Positions 8,566-17,467 of a stretch of 64,000 nt of DNA are shown here, piece after piece. The number at the start of each line of letters is the position of its first letter. The stretch's first letter is position 1. The notes under the pieces are model-generated. The model searched no databases. It was given only the letters and a program-made list of their open reading frames with translations, and was not told the DNA's origin. A program made the translations under genes and the position numbers. The stretch lies in NCBI GenBank assembly GCA_050946535.1, contig JBMNUZ010000004.1:1-64000 (forward strand), in the 5' to 3' direction. Origin of the DNA: RUG708 sp050946535 (lineage in GTDB: Bacteria; Bacillota; Clostridia; Peptostreptococcales; Anaerovoracaceae).

Positions 8566-8760
8566 TTACGGTATATCATAGGATTTGTCAGCGGGTCAGA
8601 AATATTTTGCCCACGCGGCAAAATTAACTCCGGTGTGTTACTGAATTTCTCAGCGGCAGAGATAACCCTGACCGCACGAGAAAACTGATTCCAGTGCGTT
8701 ACCAAATCCGTCAGCAGATCAGTAGATATTACCCACACGGAAAAACTGAGTACAATAGCT
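8558..8760. repeat. Three and a half degenerate 61-62-bp tandem repeats
   Basis: Units begin with AAAACTGATT or close variants at 8558, 8620, 8681 and 8741, giving periods of 62, 61 and 60-61. Each carries a conserved CAGCrG and a following CCrCrCGG before the next unit. The first unit overlaps the last codons of the FAD oxidoreductase. No ORF runs through the block. Confidence 0.75.
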
Positions 8761-8773
8761 AAGGACAGTCAAT

Positions 8774-9271
8774 ATGGATTTAAGAAAAGCAGAAGAAAAA
8801 GAGGCAGAAGCCTGCTATCAGTGCATCGAGGACGCCAGAGCCTATCACAAATCGATGGGCTTCGAGCAATGGCACCCCGATTACCCTACCCTGCAGACGA
8901 TACTCGATGATATCGCTGACGGTACAGGGTACGCCTTCGTCAAAGAAAATAAAGTCATCGGCTACTGCTGCATCAAATTCGGCAATGAGCCGGCATATGA
9001 CGTTATCGACGGAGCCTGGAAGACGGACAGGCCGTACGCTGTCGTTCACAGAATGGCATTCAGCAGCAAAGCGAGAGGAAAAGGTCTTTCAAAGGAAGCG
9101 ATCAGCCTCATCAAGGAGCTGTGCCGGAAAGAACACATTAATGCGATCAGAGTCGACACGCAGGAAGAAAACAAGGTCATGCAGCATATCGTCGAAAGAG
9201 AGGGATTCTCATACTGCGGTCTCGTTCAGTTTGACGGCGGTCCTAAACTGGCTTACGAATGGGACCGATAA
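8774..9271 (+). CDS. GNAT-family N-acetyltransferase
   Basis: 165 residues, AAGGA site 9 bases before the ATG. It has the GNAT pattern: N-terminal MDLRKAEEKEAEACYQCIEDARAY helix pair, FGNEPAYDVIDGAW and YAVVHRMAFSSKARGKGLSKEAI, where R-G-K-G-L is the acetyl-CoA pyrophosphate loop (Q/R-x-x-G-x-G/A). It ends in a REGFSYCG segment typical of the last beta strands. The acceptor is unknown. It is followed after 68 bp by a LysR gene on the same strand. Confidence 0.88.
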   Translation: MDLRKAEEKEAEACYQCIEDARAYHKSMGFEQWHPDYPTLQTILDDIADGTGYAFVKENKVIGYCCIKFGNEPAYDVIDGAWKTDRPYAVVHRMAFSSKARGKGLSKEAISLIKELCRKEHINAIRVDTQEENKVMQHIVEREGFSYCGLVQFDGGPKLAYEWDR

Positions 9272-9339
9272 GAACGAACAACCCGGAACGATTGCCGAGA
9301 GCTTGGCCGGGAGCTTGAAAGAAAGGACATAGATAGTTC

Positions 9340-10239
9340 ATGACGATTCAAAAGTTAAAATATGTGATTTCTGTCGTCGAAAGCGGCTCCATCACCGAAG
9401 CAGCAAAAAAACTGTTCATTTCTCAGCCGAGTCTTTCGAATGCGATTAAAGACATCGAAAAAGAAATCGGAATTACCATTTTCATAAGAAGTCGTTCGGG
9501 AATCGCTCTGACCAAAGAAGGAACCGAATTCGTAGGATACGCCAGGCAAGTGCTGCAGCAAATGAACCTGCTCGAAGACCGATACATCACCGGGCTGCCT
9601 GAAAAAACTCGCTTTGCCGTATCCACCCAGCACTATACATTCACGACAAATGCATTCGTGGAAATGGTAGATAAATTCGGCCAGGACCGTTATGAATTCA
9701 TACTAAATGAGACTCAGACGCACCAGATCATCATGGATGTGAAAAACCGCTTCAGTGATCTCGGGATTTTATACCTCAGCAATTACAACGAAGTCGTCAT
9801 GCGGAAAGAATTAGAAGAAGAAAATCTCGTGTTCACCGAGCTTTTTACGGCGACGCCGCATGTCTTCCTCAGAGCATCGCATCCTCTCGCAAAGAAGAAA
9901 TATCTCAAGCTGGAAGATCTGAAAAGCTATCCAAGGCTCAGTTTCATACAAGGCAATTACGAATCAAGCTATTATTCCGAAGAATTGTTCAGCTGGGTGC
10001 CGTCCGACAAAGTCATCCGCATCAGCGACCGGGGCGCCATCGTGAACCTCATGCTCGGAATGAACGCGTACACGATATCGAGCGGCATCTTCCCTCAGTA
10101 TCTCGACGGCAGGGATATTCTTGCAATTCCGCTGGAGGAAAATGAAGAGATGCACATCGGATATATTCTGAATGAAAAGCAGGAATTGAACGAACTGAGC
10201 AAAATCTACATCGAAGCATTAAAAAAATACGGGGAATGA
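9340..10239 (+). CDS. LysR-family transcriptional regulator
   Basis: 299 residues. The N-terminal winged helix reads LKYVISVVESGSITEAAKKLFISQPSLSNAIKDIEKEIG, followed by the linker helix and a periplasmic-binding-protein-like effector domain (about 90-295). AAGGA lies 12 bases before the ATG. It sits between the GNAT gene and a LysE-type exporter in the same direction, 92 bp before the latter, so exporter control by an amino acid or related effector is likely but inferred. Confidence 0.92.
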   Translation: MTIQKLKYVISVVESGSITEAAKKLFISQPSLSNAIKDIEKEIGITIFIRSRSGIALTKEGTEFVGYARQVLQQMNLLEDRYITGLPEKTRFAVSTQHYTFTTNAFVEMVDKFGQDRYEFILNETQTHQIIMDVKNRFSDLGILYLSNYNEVVMRKELEEENLVFTELFTATPHVFLRASHPLAKKKYLKLEDLKSYPRLSFIQGNYESSYYSEELFSWVPSDKVIRISDRGAIVNLMLGMNAYTISSGIFPQYLDGRDILAIPLEENEEMHIGYILNEKQELNELSKIYIEALKKYGE

Positions 10240-10331
10240 TCATATAGCCTGAAACTATGATATAGCAATCTTTATATGTATTTTCTATCTGCTCTTACTG
10301 TGTGATACCATTTTCACGGAGGTTAAGAGCT

Positions 10332-10919
10332 ATGTCAGCGTATATAATCGGCAATTTTTTAATATATTGTATTATCAACGCATTTACACCGGGGCCTGGA
10401 AATATACTGGCTCTGAATACGGTAACGAATTACGGATGGCAGAAAGGCAAGCCGCTTTTTTTCGGTATATTCGCAGGGTACTTTTCAGTACAGCTCCTGT
10501 GTGCGGTATTCGTCTACGGACTTAATTCTCTGCTGCCGAATGCGCTGGGAATACTGAAGTATATCGGGGCGGTATATATCATAGGACTGGCGATTCATAT
10601 CGCGATAAGCAAGCCTCCGGAAGAAGACACAGAGGAATCTGCGTCTTTTACGAGAGGATTCATACTTCAATTCGTAAATGTCAAGATCTTTATGTTCGGA
10701 ATCACGGCACTGACCGGATACATTACGGGCTTCAGCACGTCGTTTCCGGTTCTCGTGACAGCAGAACTTTTCATTGCCACGATAGGCTCAATCGCTACAA
10801 TGACATGGATCGGGTTCGGCGTACTCATACAAAATTTCTATCGCAGACATTTCCGCATCATCAATATTATCCTCGCGCTTACATTGCTGGAATGCGTCTA
10901 CAGCATCTTGAAAGTTTAG
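10332..10919 (+). CDS. LysE/RhtB-family amino-acid exporter
   Basis: 195 residues from the ATG at 10332, chosen for its GGAGG site. It has the family hallmark NAFTPGPGNILALNTVTNYGW near residue 15-35 and five to six hydrophobic segments, matching the roughly 200-residue, six-helix size of LysE translocators, which export amino acids or homoserine-lactone-like compounds from the cytoplasm. It lies just after a LysR gene, a common arrangement for this family. Confidence 0.9.
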   Translation: MSAYIIGNFLIYCIINAFTPGPGNILALNTVTNYGWQKGKPLFFGIFAGYFSVQLLCAVFVYGLNSLLPNALGILKYIGAVYIIGLAIHIAISKPPEEDTEESASFTRGFILQFVNVKIFMFGITALTGYITGFSTSFPVLVTAELFIATIGSIATMTWIGFGVLIQNFYRRHFRIINIILALTLLECVYSILKV

Positions 10920-10968
10920 ACAACAAATGCAAATTCGTCCGGGCTTTGGCAGGAATTCCTCTGCTCAC

Positions 10969-11116
10969 GCACTCGCATCACACACTCACGGGTTCTGCTC
11001 AAGCACTCATTACTCTGCTCTCGCACTCGCCTCACACACTCATGGTTCCTGCTCGACTATGCTTATTCACTGGCCACAAGATATGACTCGCATCACACAC
11101 TCGCACTCACGAGTCC
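10969..11116. repeat. CT-rich degenerate repeats in a 413-bp gene-free gap
   Basis: The 32-bp segments at 10969-11000 and 11023-11054 are nearly identical (GCACTCGCmTCACACACTCA core then GGTTC...TGCTC), 54 bp apart, with a third partial copy from 11086. The gap 10920-11332 has no credible gene; the short ORFs across it are low-complexity. Confidence 0.6.
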
Positions 11117-11332
11117 TTCTCACACTTACAAGTCCTGCCCCGGGCTTATAGTCCGGAGCACGAGCATTAAATACAAAGCACGAAGCCAAAAGAAGCTGCC
11201 AGGCGCCACAACATACCGATGTTTCATCTATGCGACACTTCATCTTTGCTCATCCTTGCATGGATCCGGAGCACGAAACGATGCAGCCCGAGTCTGCAAA
11301 AAGGCAGCCGCATAGCAGCTGCAGAAAGGAGA

Positions 11333-11767
11333 TTATTCCGAAAGCTTTTTATTGATTCGTTCAAGCATGTCGTGAAACGTCTCTCTCTCATCCTCTTCAA
11401 GAGCGCTCAGAATTAGTTTTTCTTCATTTCCACGTTCTGTTCCGGATTCGTCGATCATCTCTCTGCCTTTCTGAGTCAATCTGGCGGTTTTAGCACGTCC
11501 GGAGCCGGCGGATTCAATCACGATAAGATTTTTCTCAGCAAGGCGTTTCATAATTCCCGAGACTGTAGGCTGTGATGTCTGAAAATGTTTTTCTGCATCT
11601 TTGAACGAAACTGGATCGCTGCTCTGGTTAAGATATTCCAGATATCGATACTGAGACGCAGTGAGATTTTTCTTGTTCAGAAGTTTATTGGAATGACTTT
11701 GTATATTATCTGAAATCTGTTTTATCAACATACCACAGTCAATGTACTCTTCCTTATTGTCTTTCAT
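11333..11767 (-). CDS. MarR-family regulator
   Basis: 144 residues. Start at 11767 is chosen because GGAGG lies 9 bases before it; it overlaps the 3-prime end of the MATE gene by 14 bp, so the pair is an operon. The winged helix is visible as LTASQYRYLEYLNQSS, FKDAEKHFQTSQPTVSGIMKRLAEKNLIV and RAKTARLTQKGREMI. MarR proteins bind palindromes and are released by phenolic or drug-like ligands; the long palindrome at 13188-13222 is the probable target, giving autoregulation. Confidence 0.92.
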   Translation of the reverse strand: MKDNKEEYIDCGMLIKQISDNIQSHSNKLLNKKNLTASQYRYLEYLNQSSDPVSFKDAEKHFQTSQPTVSGIMKRLAEKNLIVIESAGSGRAKTARLTQKGREMIDESGTERGNEEKLILSALEEDERETFHDMLERINKKLSE

Positions 11768-13157
11768 AGATTGCTTTCCCTCCTGCACTGCTGCCGTATG
11801 ATGCGTTCAGCTTTTCAGGCTTCGCAGTCACAATTTTATAAATAATGATTTCAAGAATCAACGATAATACATCTGCTACAGGCTGTGCCCATGCAAGGCC
11901 GTTTAAACCGATAAGCGCTTCCAGGATGAATACAAAAGGAATATATATCAATCCCTGTCTGCATAATGAGATTATCAGTGACGGACTCGCTGCCCCGATC
12001 GCCTGCAATGCATTCATCAAAACATAGAATATACCAAAAAGCCATGCCGTTGTAAGCATAATCCTTGAAAACTGAGTGCCAAGTGACAATGATTCTTTAT
12101 CTGTCAGGAATGCTGACACGATCTGAGGTGCAAAAGCATAACAGAGAATCGTAAGTGCCAGGCAGAGCATAAAAGCGAAGAAAATGGAAAAGTGGAGTGA
12201 CTTCTGAAATCTCTCTTTGTTCCGTGCTCCGAAGCAATATCCGAGGAGCGGCTGTATCCCCTGTCCGATGCCAATTCCTACGAGTGAAACGATCATCAAT
12301 ACCTTTGCTGAAACACCATACGCCGCAACAGCCATATCACCATATCCCGACATACGGCTGTTTGTAATAATCTGCGATATACTCATCAGAATATTCCCGA
12401 GAGCCGCAGGAATGCCAATCGATAACACTCCAGTGCAGATCTTATCCTTCATGCTGAAATCAGATAATTTTATGCTGAGGATAGATTTGCCCTGCCAGAA
12501 ATAGATCAGATAGTAAAGTGCTCCGGCTGCGTTGCCTATGACTGTGGCTATTGCTGCACCAGCGACTCCCCAGTTGAACCCCAGGATCATGATCGGATCC
12601 AGGATCACATTCAGCAGGTTGCCTAGAAGGGTTCCCATCATGGCAGTCGTTGATTTTCCTTCTGCACGGATAATATTTGTATAGCAGTTTGAGATGATAG
12701 AGAATATCCCGCTCAGAGATACGATGCTCAGATAGGTCTTTGTGTAACCAAGGGTTTCAGTGCTGGCACCGAGCATAACAGCCAGAGGCTCTGCAAAAAC
12801 CAGAAGCAGTATGGAGCAGACAGCACCAACGGCGACACCCGCCCACATGCAGAATGACGAAACTTTTTTTGCATAATCCATCTTCCCTGCTCCCAATGCA
12901 CGGGAAATCAAAGAGGTGCCGCCCATCCCGAAAAGCGTACCAAGCGACATGAACAGGAGGAATACCGGTGTGGCAAGATTTACTGCGGCCACCATATAAT
13001 CATTGTTTGTCTGCCCGATGAAAAATGTGTCAGCGAGATTGTAAATCAGCACCATTATCATTGCTGCGATCGCAGGCACTACGTTTCTGAGAACTGCAGA
13101 ACTCACAGATCCCGACACGAAATTGTTCAGTGATGATTGTTCTTTATTCAAAGTCAT
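11754..13157 (-). CDS. MATE-family multidrug efflux transporter
   Basis: 467 residues with about 12 hydrophobic segments, GGAC site before the ATG. Family features: MIMVLIYNLADTFFIGQTNNDYMVAAVNLATPV in the first helices, FGMGGTSLISRALGAG, and the matching second-half GIGQGIQPLLGYCFGAR. These pumps exchange Na+ or H+ for cationic drugs or metabolites. It is cotranscribed with the MarR gene that follows. A truncated relative lies at 30487-30858. Confidence 0.93.
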   Translation of the reverse strand: MTLNKEQSSLNNFVSGSVSSAVLRNVVPAIAAMIMVLIYNLADTFFIGQTNNDYMVAAVNLATPVFLLFMSLGTLFGMGGTSLISRALGAGKMDYAKKVSSFCMWAGVAVGAVCSILLLVFAEPLAVMLGASTETLGYTKTYLSIVSLSGIFSIISNCYTNIIRAEGKSTTAMMGTLLGNLLNVILDPIMILGFNWGVAGAAIATVIGNAAGALYYLIYFWQGKSILSIKLSDFSMKDKICTGVLSIGIPAALGNILMSISQIITNSRMSGYGDMAVAAYGVSAKVLMIVSLVGIGIGQGIQPLLGYCFGARNKERFQKSLHFSIFFAFMLCLALTILCYAFAPQIVSAFLTDKESLSLGTQFSRIMLTTAWLFGIFYVLMNALQAIGAASPSLIISLCRQGLIYIPFVFILEALIGLNGLAWAQPVADVLSLILEIIIYKIVTAKPEKLNASYGSSAGGKAIYERQ

Positions 13158-13187
13158 TACGTCCTTTCTTTTGAATCATTTTTTGCA

Positions 13188-13222
13188 TTATAATAGCGTG
13201 CTATCATAGCACGCTATTATAA
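13188..13222 (-). promoter_or_regulatory. Perfect 35-bp palindromic operator over the MATE/MarR promoter
   Basis: The arm TTATAATAGCGTGCTA at 13188-13203 and its exact complement at 13207-13222 are separated by TCA. The left arm contains the minus-strand -10 TATAAT (13187-13192), 30 bp before the MATE start. A repressor here would block the promoter directly; the MarR of the same operon is the obvious candidate. Confidence 0.85.
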
Positions 13223-13355
13223 TAAATCAATTATTTTAAAATGTAAAGCATTTTTCATCAATATCACGAACAATATTTTTTGGGCTGCCGAAATAATATT
13301 TAACTATATTTTCTTCTTTCTTCTTTCCTTCTGAGAAAAACTCGTTCTCTGTTCT

Positions 13356-13973
13356 TCAGGCAAGCAGCTTGAGCAGGCAGTAATAGACGATTTCATAAAT
13401 GGATATCGAAGGATGAGGTATCCCTGTCGCATCCATCGCCTTGCACTGTTTCTCCGTAGGCTCCGTATATGGAAATGCACCGTAGATAAACGGGAAGAAC
13501 GAATACTGAAAGTGCATCCTATCTTCTTCGTTCATTTCCGGCACAAATTTTTCCAGTATAGAATTCATTGCTGTAATCGCTTCACGCATGGACCGCTTGA
13601 AATCTATCAGCCGTTCCAGCCTGCTGTTTTCCTCCAGCTCATAGAGATTCGTAGACTGAATACGGAGCAGTGTTTTCCTCGGCTCCAGTGTATGAGCGAT
13701 TTCAGAAGCCAGCTCTTCCCTGCTCATGGAATCTTTATCGAGCAGTTTCTTCAGGTCTTCAGCCCAGCGGTCGTATTCCCGCTGCAGCAGTCCGAGGAAA
13801 ATTTCTTCGATCGTCTGAAAATAGTTATAGATCGATGGCCGTGAGAAACTCGTATATGTTGAAATGTCTTTTACCGTAACGTCATGAAATGACGATTTGC
13901 GGTACAGCTCATCACAAGCATCCAGAATCTCATTTTTCCTCTTTTCTGCAAAGCCATCCGGCATCTTAGGCAT
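13356..13973 (-). CDS. TetR-family regulator
   Basis: 205 residues, GGGGG site before the ATG. The N-terminal HTH reads DVTVKDISTYTSFSRPSIYNYFQTIEEIFLGLL, the variant of TetR in which the second helix is followed by SIYNYF. It is encoded 14 bp after a flavodoxin gene and thus in one operon with it; two copies of TGACACnGTGTCA in the operon promoter are its likely operators. 13223-13355 has no gene. Confidence 0.9.
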   Translation of the reverse strand: MPKMPDGFAEKRKNEILDACDELYRKSSFHDVTVKDISTYTSFSRPSIYNYFQTIEEIFLGLLQREYDRWAEDLKKLLDKDSMSREELASEIAHTLEPRKTLLRIQSTNLYELEENSRLERLIDFKRSMREAITAMNSILEKFVPEMNEEDRMHFQYSFFPFIYGAFPYTEPTEKQCKAMDATGIPHPSISIYEIVYYCLLKLLA

Positions 13974-13987
13974 ATTATCCCCCTGTC

Positions 13988-14437
13988 TTACAAAATATCT
14001 CCGGTAACTCTTCCGTTCAGCAGTTTGCCGCCGGCAATATCAAGCTCAGGATACGTCTTCTTCAGCTCAGCGACTGCTTTCCTGATTCCGGTGCCGCCGG
14101 ACGTTGCAAACAGCATGATCGTCTTTCCTTCTAAATCGGCGCTGTCGATGAACGTGTTTATAACTCGCGGTGCCTCGCCCCACCAGATCGGAAAGCCGAT
14201 GTAGACAGTATCGTATCCTGACACATCGGTTGTCTCTTTTATTTCCGGACGCGCCGATTTATCGTTCATCTCCAGTGTACTGCGGCTTTTCCTGTTCATC
14301 CAGTCAAGATCCGAGCTGGTGTACTTCTGTACCGGCTCGATTGAAAACAGTTCCGCACCTGTCTCTTTTGCAAGTGCCCTGGCTTTATCAGCTGTTACGC
14401 CGCTTGCCGAATAATATACTATTAATTTTTTACTCAT
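13988..14437 (-). CDS. Flavodoxin-like protein
   Basis: 149 residues from the ATG at 14437 (GGAGG site). The FMN phosphate loop is YYSASGVTADKA near residues 8-19, the 50s loop area follows DTVYIGFPIWWGEAP near 78-92, and the last loop is FATSGGTGIRKAV near 110. Flavodoxins of this class act as small electron carriers or as flavin reductase domains. It is first gene of a two-gene operon with a TetR regulator, so expression is probably induced by a reducible small molecule (inference). Confidence 0.88.
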   Translation of the reverse strand: MSKKLIVYYSASGVTADKARALAKETGAELFSIEPVQKYTSSDLDWMNRKSRSTLEMNDKSARPEIKETTDVSGYDTVYIGFPIWWGEAPRVINTFIDSADLEGKTIMLFATSGGTGIRKAVAELKKTYPELDIAGGKLLNGRVTGDIL

Positions 14438-14494
14438 GACAACCTCCACTATCTCTTACAAAATTAATGACATAAATGACCCATTCAATATAAC

Positions 14495-14543
14495 TGACAC
14501 CGTGTCATTGATTATTTTATACTGCAAAACTGACACTGTGTCA
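14495..14543 (-). promoter_or_regulatory. Two TGACACnGTGTCA operators before the flavodoxin-TetR operon
   Basis: TGACAC-C-GTGTCA at 14495-14507 and TGACAC-T-GTGTCA at 14531-14543 are perfect 6-bp-arm palindromes, 36 bp centre to centre. A weaker half-site pair (TGACATAAATGAC) sits at 14468-14480, nearer the gene. They lie 58-106 bp before the start codon and are likely bound by the TetR of the operon. Confidence 0.75.
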
Positions 14544-14702
14544 ATATTATTTTTATAATTAATTTTTCCAGTAAAGATTGTCTGAAGAGTTCCTGCAGTT
14601 TTGCTTAGAACTTCAATCACTGTATTTCCACTGAATTATGATGTTCGCTGATTTCGGCAGATCCACTAAACTGGTCCGATAAACGTAATCTTTCATCAGC
14701 AT

Positions 14703-15221
14703 TCATTGATACTGCTTTTCCACGATCGAATACAGAATATCTCCGAGTTCACGCGGCTTTTCACTGCATCCCCTGTCAAGCCATTCCCGTATCACGCCTA
14801 TGGCTCCATAATAATTGTACTGATATGAAACAGTGAACGTCTTTTCATCGTAGGTTCCTCTGCGGATCAGGGTTTCCTTCATTTCCTCATACATTTTCTC
14901 AACGGTTTTTCTGATATACTGGCTTTCCAGATGGGAGTCAAAGAATTCACGGTAAAACGGCTGGTTCTGATAAATAATTTCCAGAAGTCTGTACCGGTCT
15001 TTCTCGATATCATTATCCTGAAAGGCTTCTTCCGTAAGCTGCTCCTCGAGTTTTTCAAACAGATCATAGATATCCTGATAATTGCGATAAAAGGTAGCCC
15101 GGTTGATATCAGCCAGTTCACAGAGCTCCTTCACTGTTATCTCCGAAAGATGTTTCTTCTCCAGCAGTTTATACAGAGAATCCCTGATCACCATTCTGGT
15201 ATATGCTGTCCTTCTGTCCAT
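14703..15221 (-). CDS. TetR-family regulator
   Basis: 172 residues; a weak GGAG lies before the ATG. The HTH is visible as EITVKELCELADINRATFYRNYQDIYDLFEKLEEQL. The C-terminal part is helical with no subfamily sign. It is divergent from the epimerase-like reductase at 15602 across a 380-bp gap, so it is the probable regulator of that gene. I see no clean palindrome in the gap, only a loose inverted TTTGCAnCACAC / GTGTGTCTGTTTGTGCAAA pair at about 15445-15512. Confidence 0.88.
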   Translation of the reverse strand: MDRRTAYTRMVIRDSLYKLLEKKHLSEITVKELCELADINRATFYRNYQDIYDLFEKLEEQLTEEAFQDNDIEKDRYRLLEIIYQNQPFYREFFDSHLESQYIRKTVEKMYEEMKETLIRRGTYDEKTFTVSYQYNYYGAIGVIREWLDRGCSEKPRELGDILYSIVEKQYQ

Positions 15222-15601
15222 AAAAATGCTCCAATCCGGCGGCCGTCCGCCCTGCTAATCCATCTGCCTGTCAATCTTCTATTCCGGCAGCAGCACACTT
15301 GTTAAATCGGCGTATGCCAATCCGCTGCGCCTCATACAATCCTTTTTTGCAACAATTCATCGGCCAGTGATGCATAAGTATCAGAAGCCATATGATTGAT
15401 GCTTGTTTTCTTATCGACTAACAGTTTAATATACAAGTGAAAGATTTGCAACACACGACGCATTTATCCGATATCATTTCTTCGGTGTGTCTGTTTGTGC
15501 AAAGAAAAATAATACTTAGCGCATGATTTAAAAATGAATTAAAACAAGAAGCCAGAATAAATGGCTGCAATAATTCTGAATTTCAGGAGGTAAAGGCAAA
15601 A

Positions 15602-16612
15602 ATGGAAAAGCAGTTTGATAAAGTACTCGTTACTGGCGGAACCGGATTTCTAGCAGGTTGGACGATCAGGAAATTACTCGAAAATGGATACAGCGTACGG
15701 ACGACGGTTCGATCTGAAAAGAAGACCAGCGCCGTCCGGGAAATGCTTACAAAAGAAGGGGCAGATATCACGAACCTCTCTTTCGCCTTTGCAGATCTGA
15801 CTAAAGCCGAAGGGTGGCACGAAGCGATGGAAGGAATCGATGCCGTTCTGCACATCGCGTCACCGCTCGGAGGAAACGATCAGGAGGATCCGTCGCTGAT
15901 CCCGACCGCAAAAGCCGGTGTGGAAAACGTGATACAGGCGGCAATCGATGCCGGTGTAAAAAAAGTAGTCATGACCTCTTCCGAGGCTGCCTGCTATCCT
16001 GGGAGAAAATACAGACAGGCAACAGCAGATGAATCTTTCTGGACAGATGTAAACAATAAAGAGATCACCAACTACATGCGTTCTAAAATCATTGCCGAAA
16101 AAACGGCATGGGAGCTGATCGGCAGACAGAGCCATACAAAGCTCGTCACACTCATGCCCGGTGCGATTCTTGGTCCTTACATGGCCGGCAAGAGAAGCTC
16201 GACCGATCAGATTTTTGAGATGCTCCTGAAAGGCACCCCGAGTCCGAACGTCGTCTACAGCGTGAGCGACGTGCGTGATCTCGCCGCACTGCATATATTG
16301 GCTATGGAAAATCCGGCTGCTAACGGACAGCGTTTCCTTGCTCACGGCGAAGACATGACCATGCCCGAGATGTCCAGAATTCTCAAGGCTCAGTATCCGG
16401 AAAGAAATATTAATACATCCACTGTTCCCGATTTCATCGTGCACTTCATGGCAAAATTCCAGACATCGATGAAAGTTCTGAATACTATGGTAGGAATGAA
16501 ATACAAGCTGGACAGCACGAAAGCGCGTAAAGTCCTCGGCTGGAATCCACGTCCGGCAAAGGAAACCGTGCTGGATACGGCTGACTATATGATAAAATAC
16601 AAAATCGTCTGA
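15602..16612 (+). CDS. NAD(P)-dependent epimerase/dehydratase-type aldehyde reductase
   Basis: 336 residues, AGGAGG site. Extended-SDR fold: nucleotide motif VTGGTGFLAG (residues 10-19), VLHIASPLGG, catalytic Ser in MTSSEA and YMRSK (Y-x-x-x-K) near 158-162, and MPGAILGP. The sequence resembles the dihydroflavonol-4-reductase / yeast methylglyoxal-reductase branch that reduces aldehydes and ketones with NADPH. Substrate unknown. It is transcribed alone with a good terminator and a divergent TetR gene. Confidence 0.88.
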   Translation: MEKQFDKVLVTGGTGFLAGWTIRKLLENGYSVRTTVRSEKKTSAVREMLTKEGADITNLSFAFADLTKAEGWHEAMEGIDAVLHIASPLGGNDQEDPSLIPTAKAGVENVIQAAIDAGVKKVVMTSSEAACYPGRKYRQATADESFWTDVNNKEITNYMRSKIIAEKTAWELIGRQSHTKLVTLMPGAILGPYMAGKRSSTDQIFEMLLKGTPSPNVVYSVSDVRDLAALHILAMENPAANGQRFLAHGEDMTMPEMSRILKAQYPERNINTSTVPDFIVHFMAKFQTSMKVLNTMVGMKYKLDSTKARKVLGWNPRPAKETVLDTADYMIKYKIV

Positions 16613-16679
16613 CAGAATGGGAAGGCTTCTGTCATGGGAGCTGCAAAGTATAAATCACTAAAAAACAGAGCACTAAAAT

Positions 16680-16717
16680 AACCGTTGGGTCACTGCAATA
16701 AACAGTGTCCAACGGTT
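16680..16717 (+). terminator. Terminator after the epimerase-like gene
   Basis: AACCGTTGG (16680-16688) pairs with CCAACGGTT (16709-16717), with an inner CACTG/CAGTG stem, followed by TTTT on the plus strand. It may also work for the converging OsmC gene, although that side has fewer T residues. Confidence 0.75.
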
Positions 16718-16771
16718 TTCCGGAGTACGTGGGCCCGGCAAACAGCCGCGATCCCTTTAAAAAATCAAAAA

Positions 16772-17272
16772 CTATTTCTTTTCGACGATAACCTTGACTG
16801 GCAGTCTCAGGCTGTTCAGCACCGGGGAATAATCCAGAGAGTGCTGCGCAAATTCTTCTATATGCTCTACAGAAGCATCGGAATCCACTTTCAGCACGAT
16901 GTATGACTGGGCAATGCCGTGCTCACCGCCGAGAACAGTGTCGTAGAACACGCTCATGTCGACATCGCTTTCAAGCTCAGCCTCAAGTGATCTGATTTCA
17001 ACATTCTTGCTGCTGGCAGCCAGAACTACTCCTACCGTGAAGCACCCTAACGCTCCCGAAAGAAGATATTCTATAGGGTTCGGACCTTTATCCTGGCCCC
17101 CGATGACAGCCGGCTCGTCCACAGTAAATGGTTCGAAATCGCGGACTCTGATTTCCGAGGTAAGAGCTTCCTTCCAGTTCAGCTTGATGTCATAATGATC
17201 CAGCGAAGTTGTACGGTTTTCCGCTATCTGCCTGCCAAGACTCTTGTATGCGTTCATGTCAACCTTATTCAT
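16772..17272 (-). CDS. OsmC-family protein
   Basis: 166 residues, AGGAGG site. OsmC features are the N-terminal WKEALTSEIRVRDFEPFTVDEP strand region, PNPIEYLLSGALGCFTVGV with the first catalytic Cys, and a C-terminal SLDYSPVLNSLRLPVKV segment. OsmC/Ohr enzymes reduce organic hydroperoxides with two cysteines. Here the usual second Cys before P-V is a Ser, so classical peroxidase chemistry is doubtful. It is divergent from the HxlR regulator at 17468. Confidence 0.87.
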   Translation of the reverse strand: MNKVDMNAYKSLGRQIAENRTTSLDHYDIKLNWKEALTSEIRVRDFEPFTVDEPAVIGGQDKGPNPIEYLLSGALGCFTVGVVLAASSKNVEIRSLEAELESDVDMSVFYDTVLGGEHGIAQSYIVLKVDSDASVEHIEEFAQHSLDYSPVLNSLRLPVKVIVEKK

Positions 17273-17467
17273 CGTCCTTCCTCCTCTAAATTATTACCGA
17301 AAACTATACCAGAAAATGATTTGTAAGTTTATTATATGTGATATACTATTCTTATCAAGTACGCAAAAAATACTTACCTGATACAGCAGAAATGAGCAGG
17401 AACGAATTTTCTTAGCAGAGCAGAATTTTCTGAGTACTGAACTGAGTACTGCAGAAGGAGGCACAGA

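Noticed and set aside
10920..11332. Short frames across the CT-rich gap
   Set aside because: All are His/Ser/Thr low-complexity products of the repeat, in several overlapping frames and without ribosome-binding sites.
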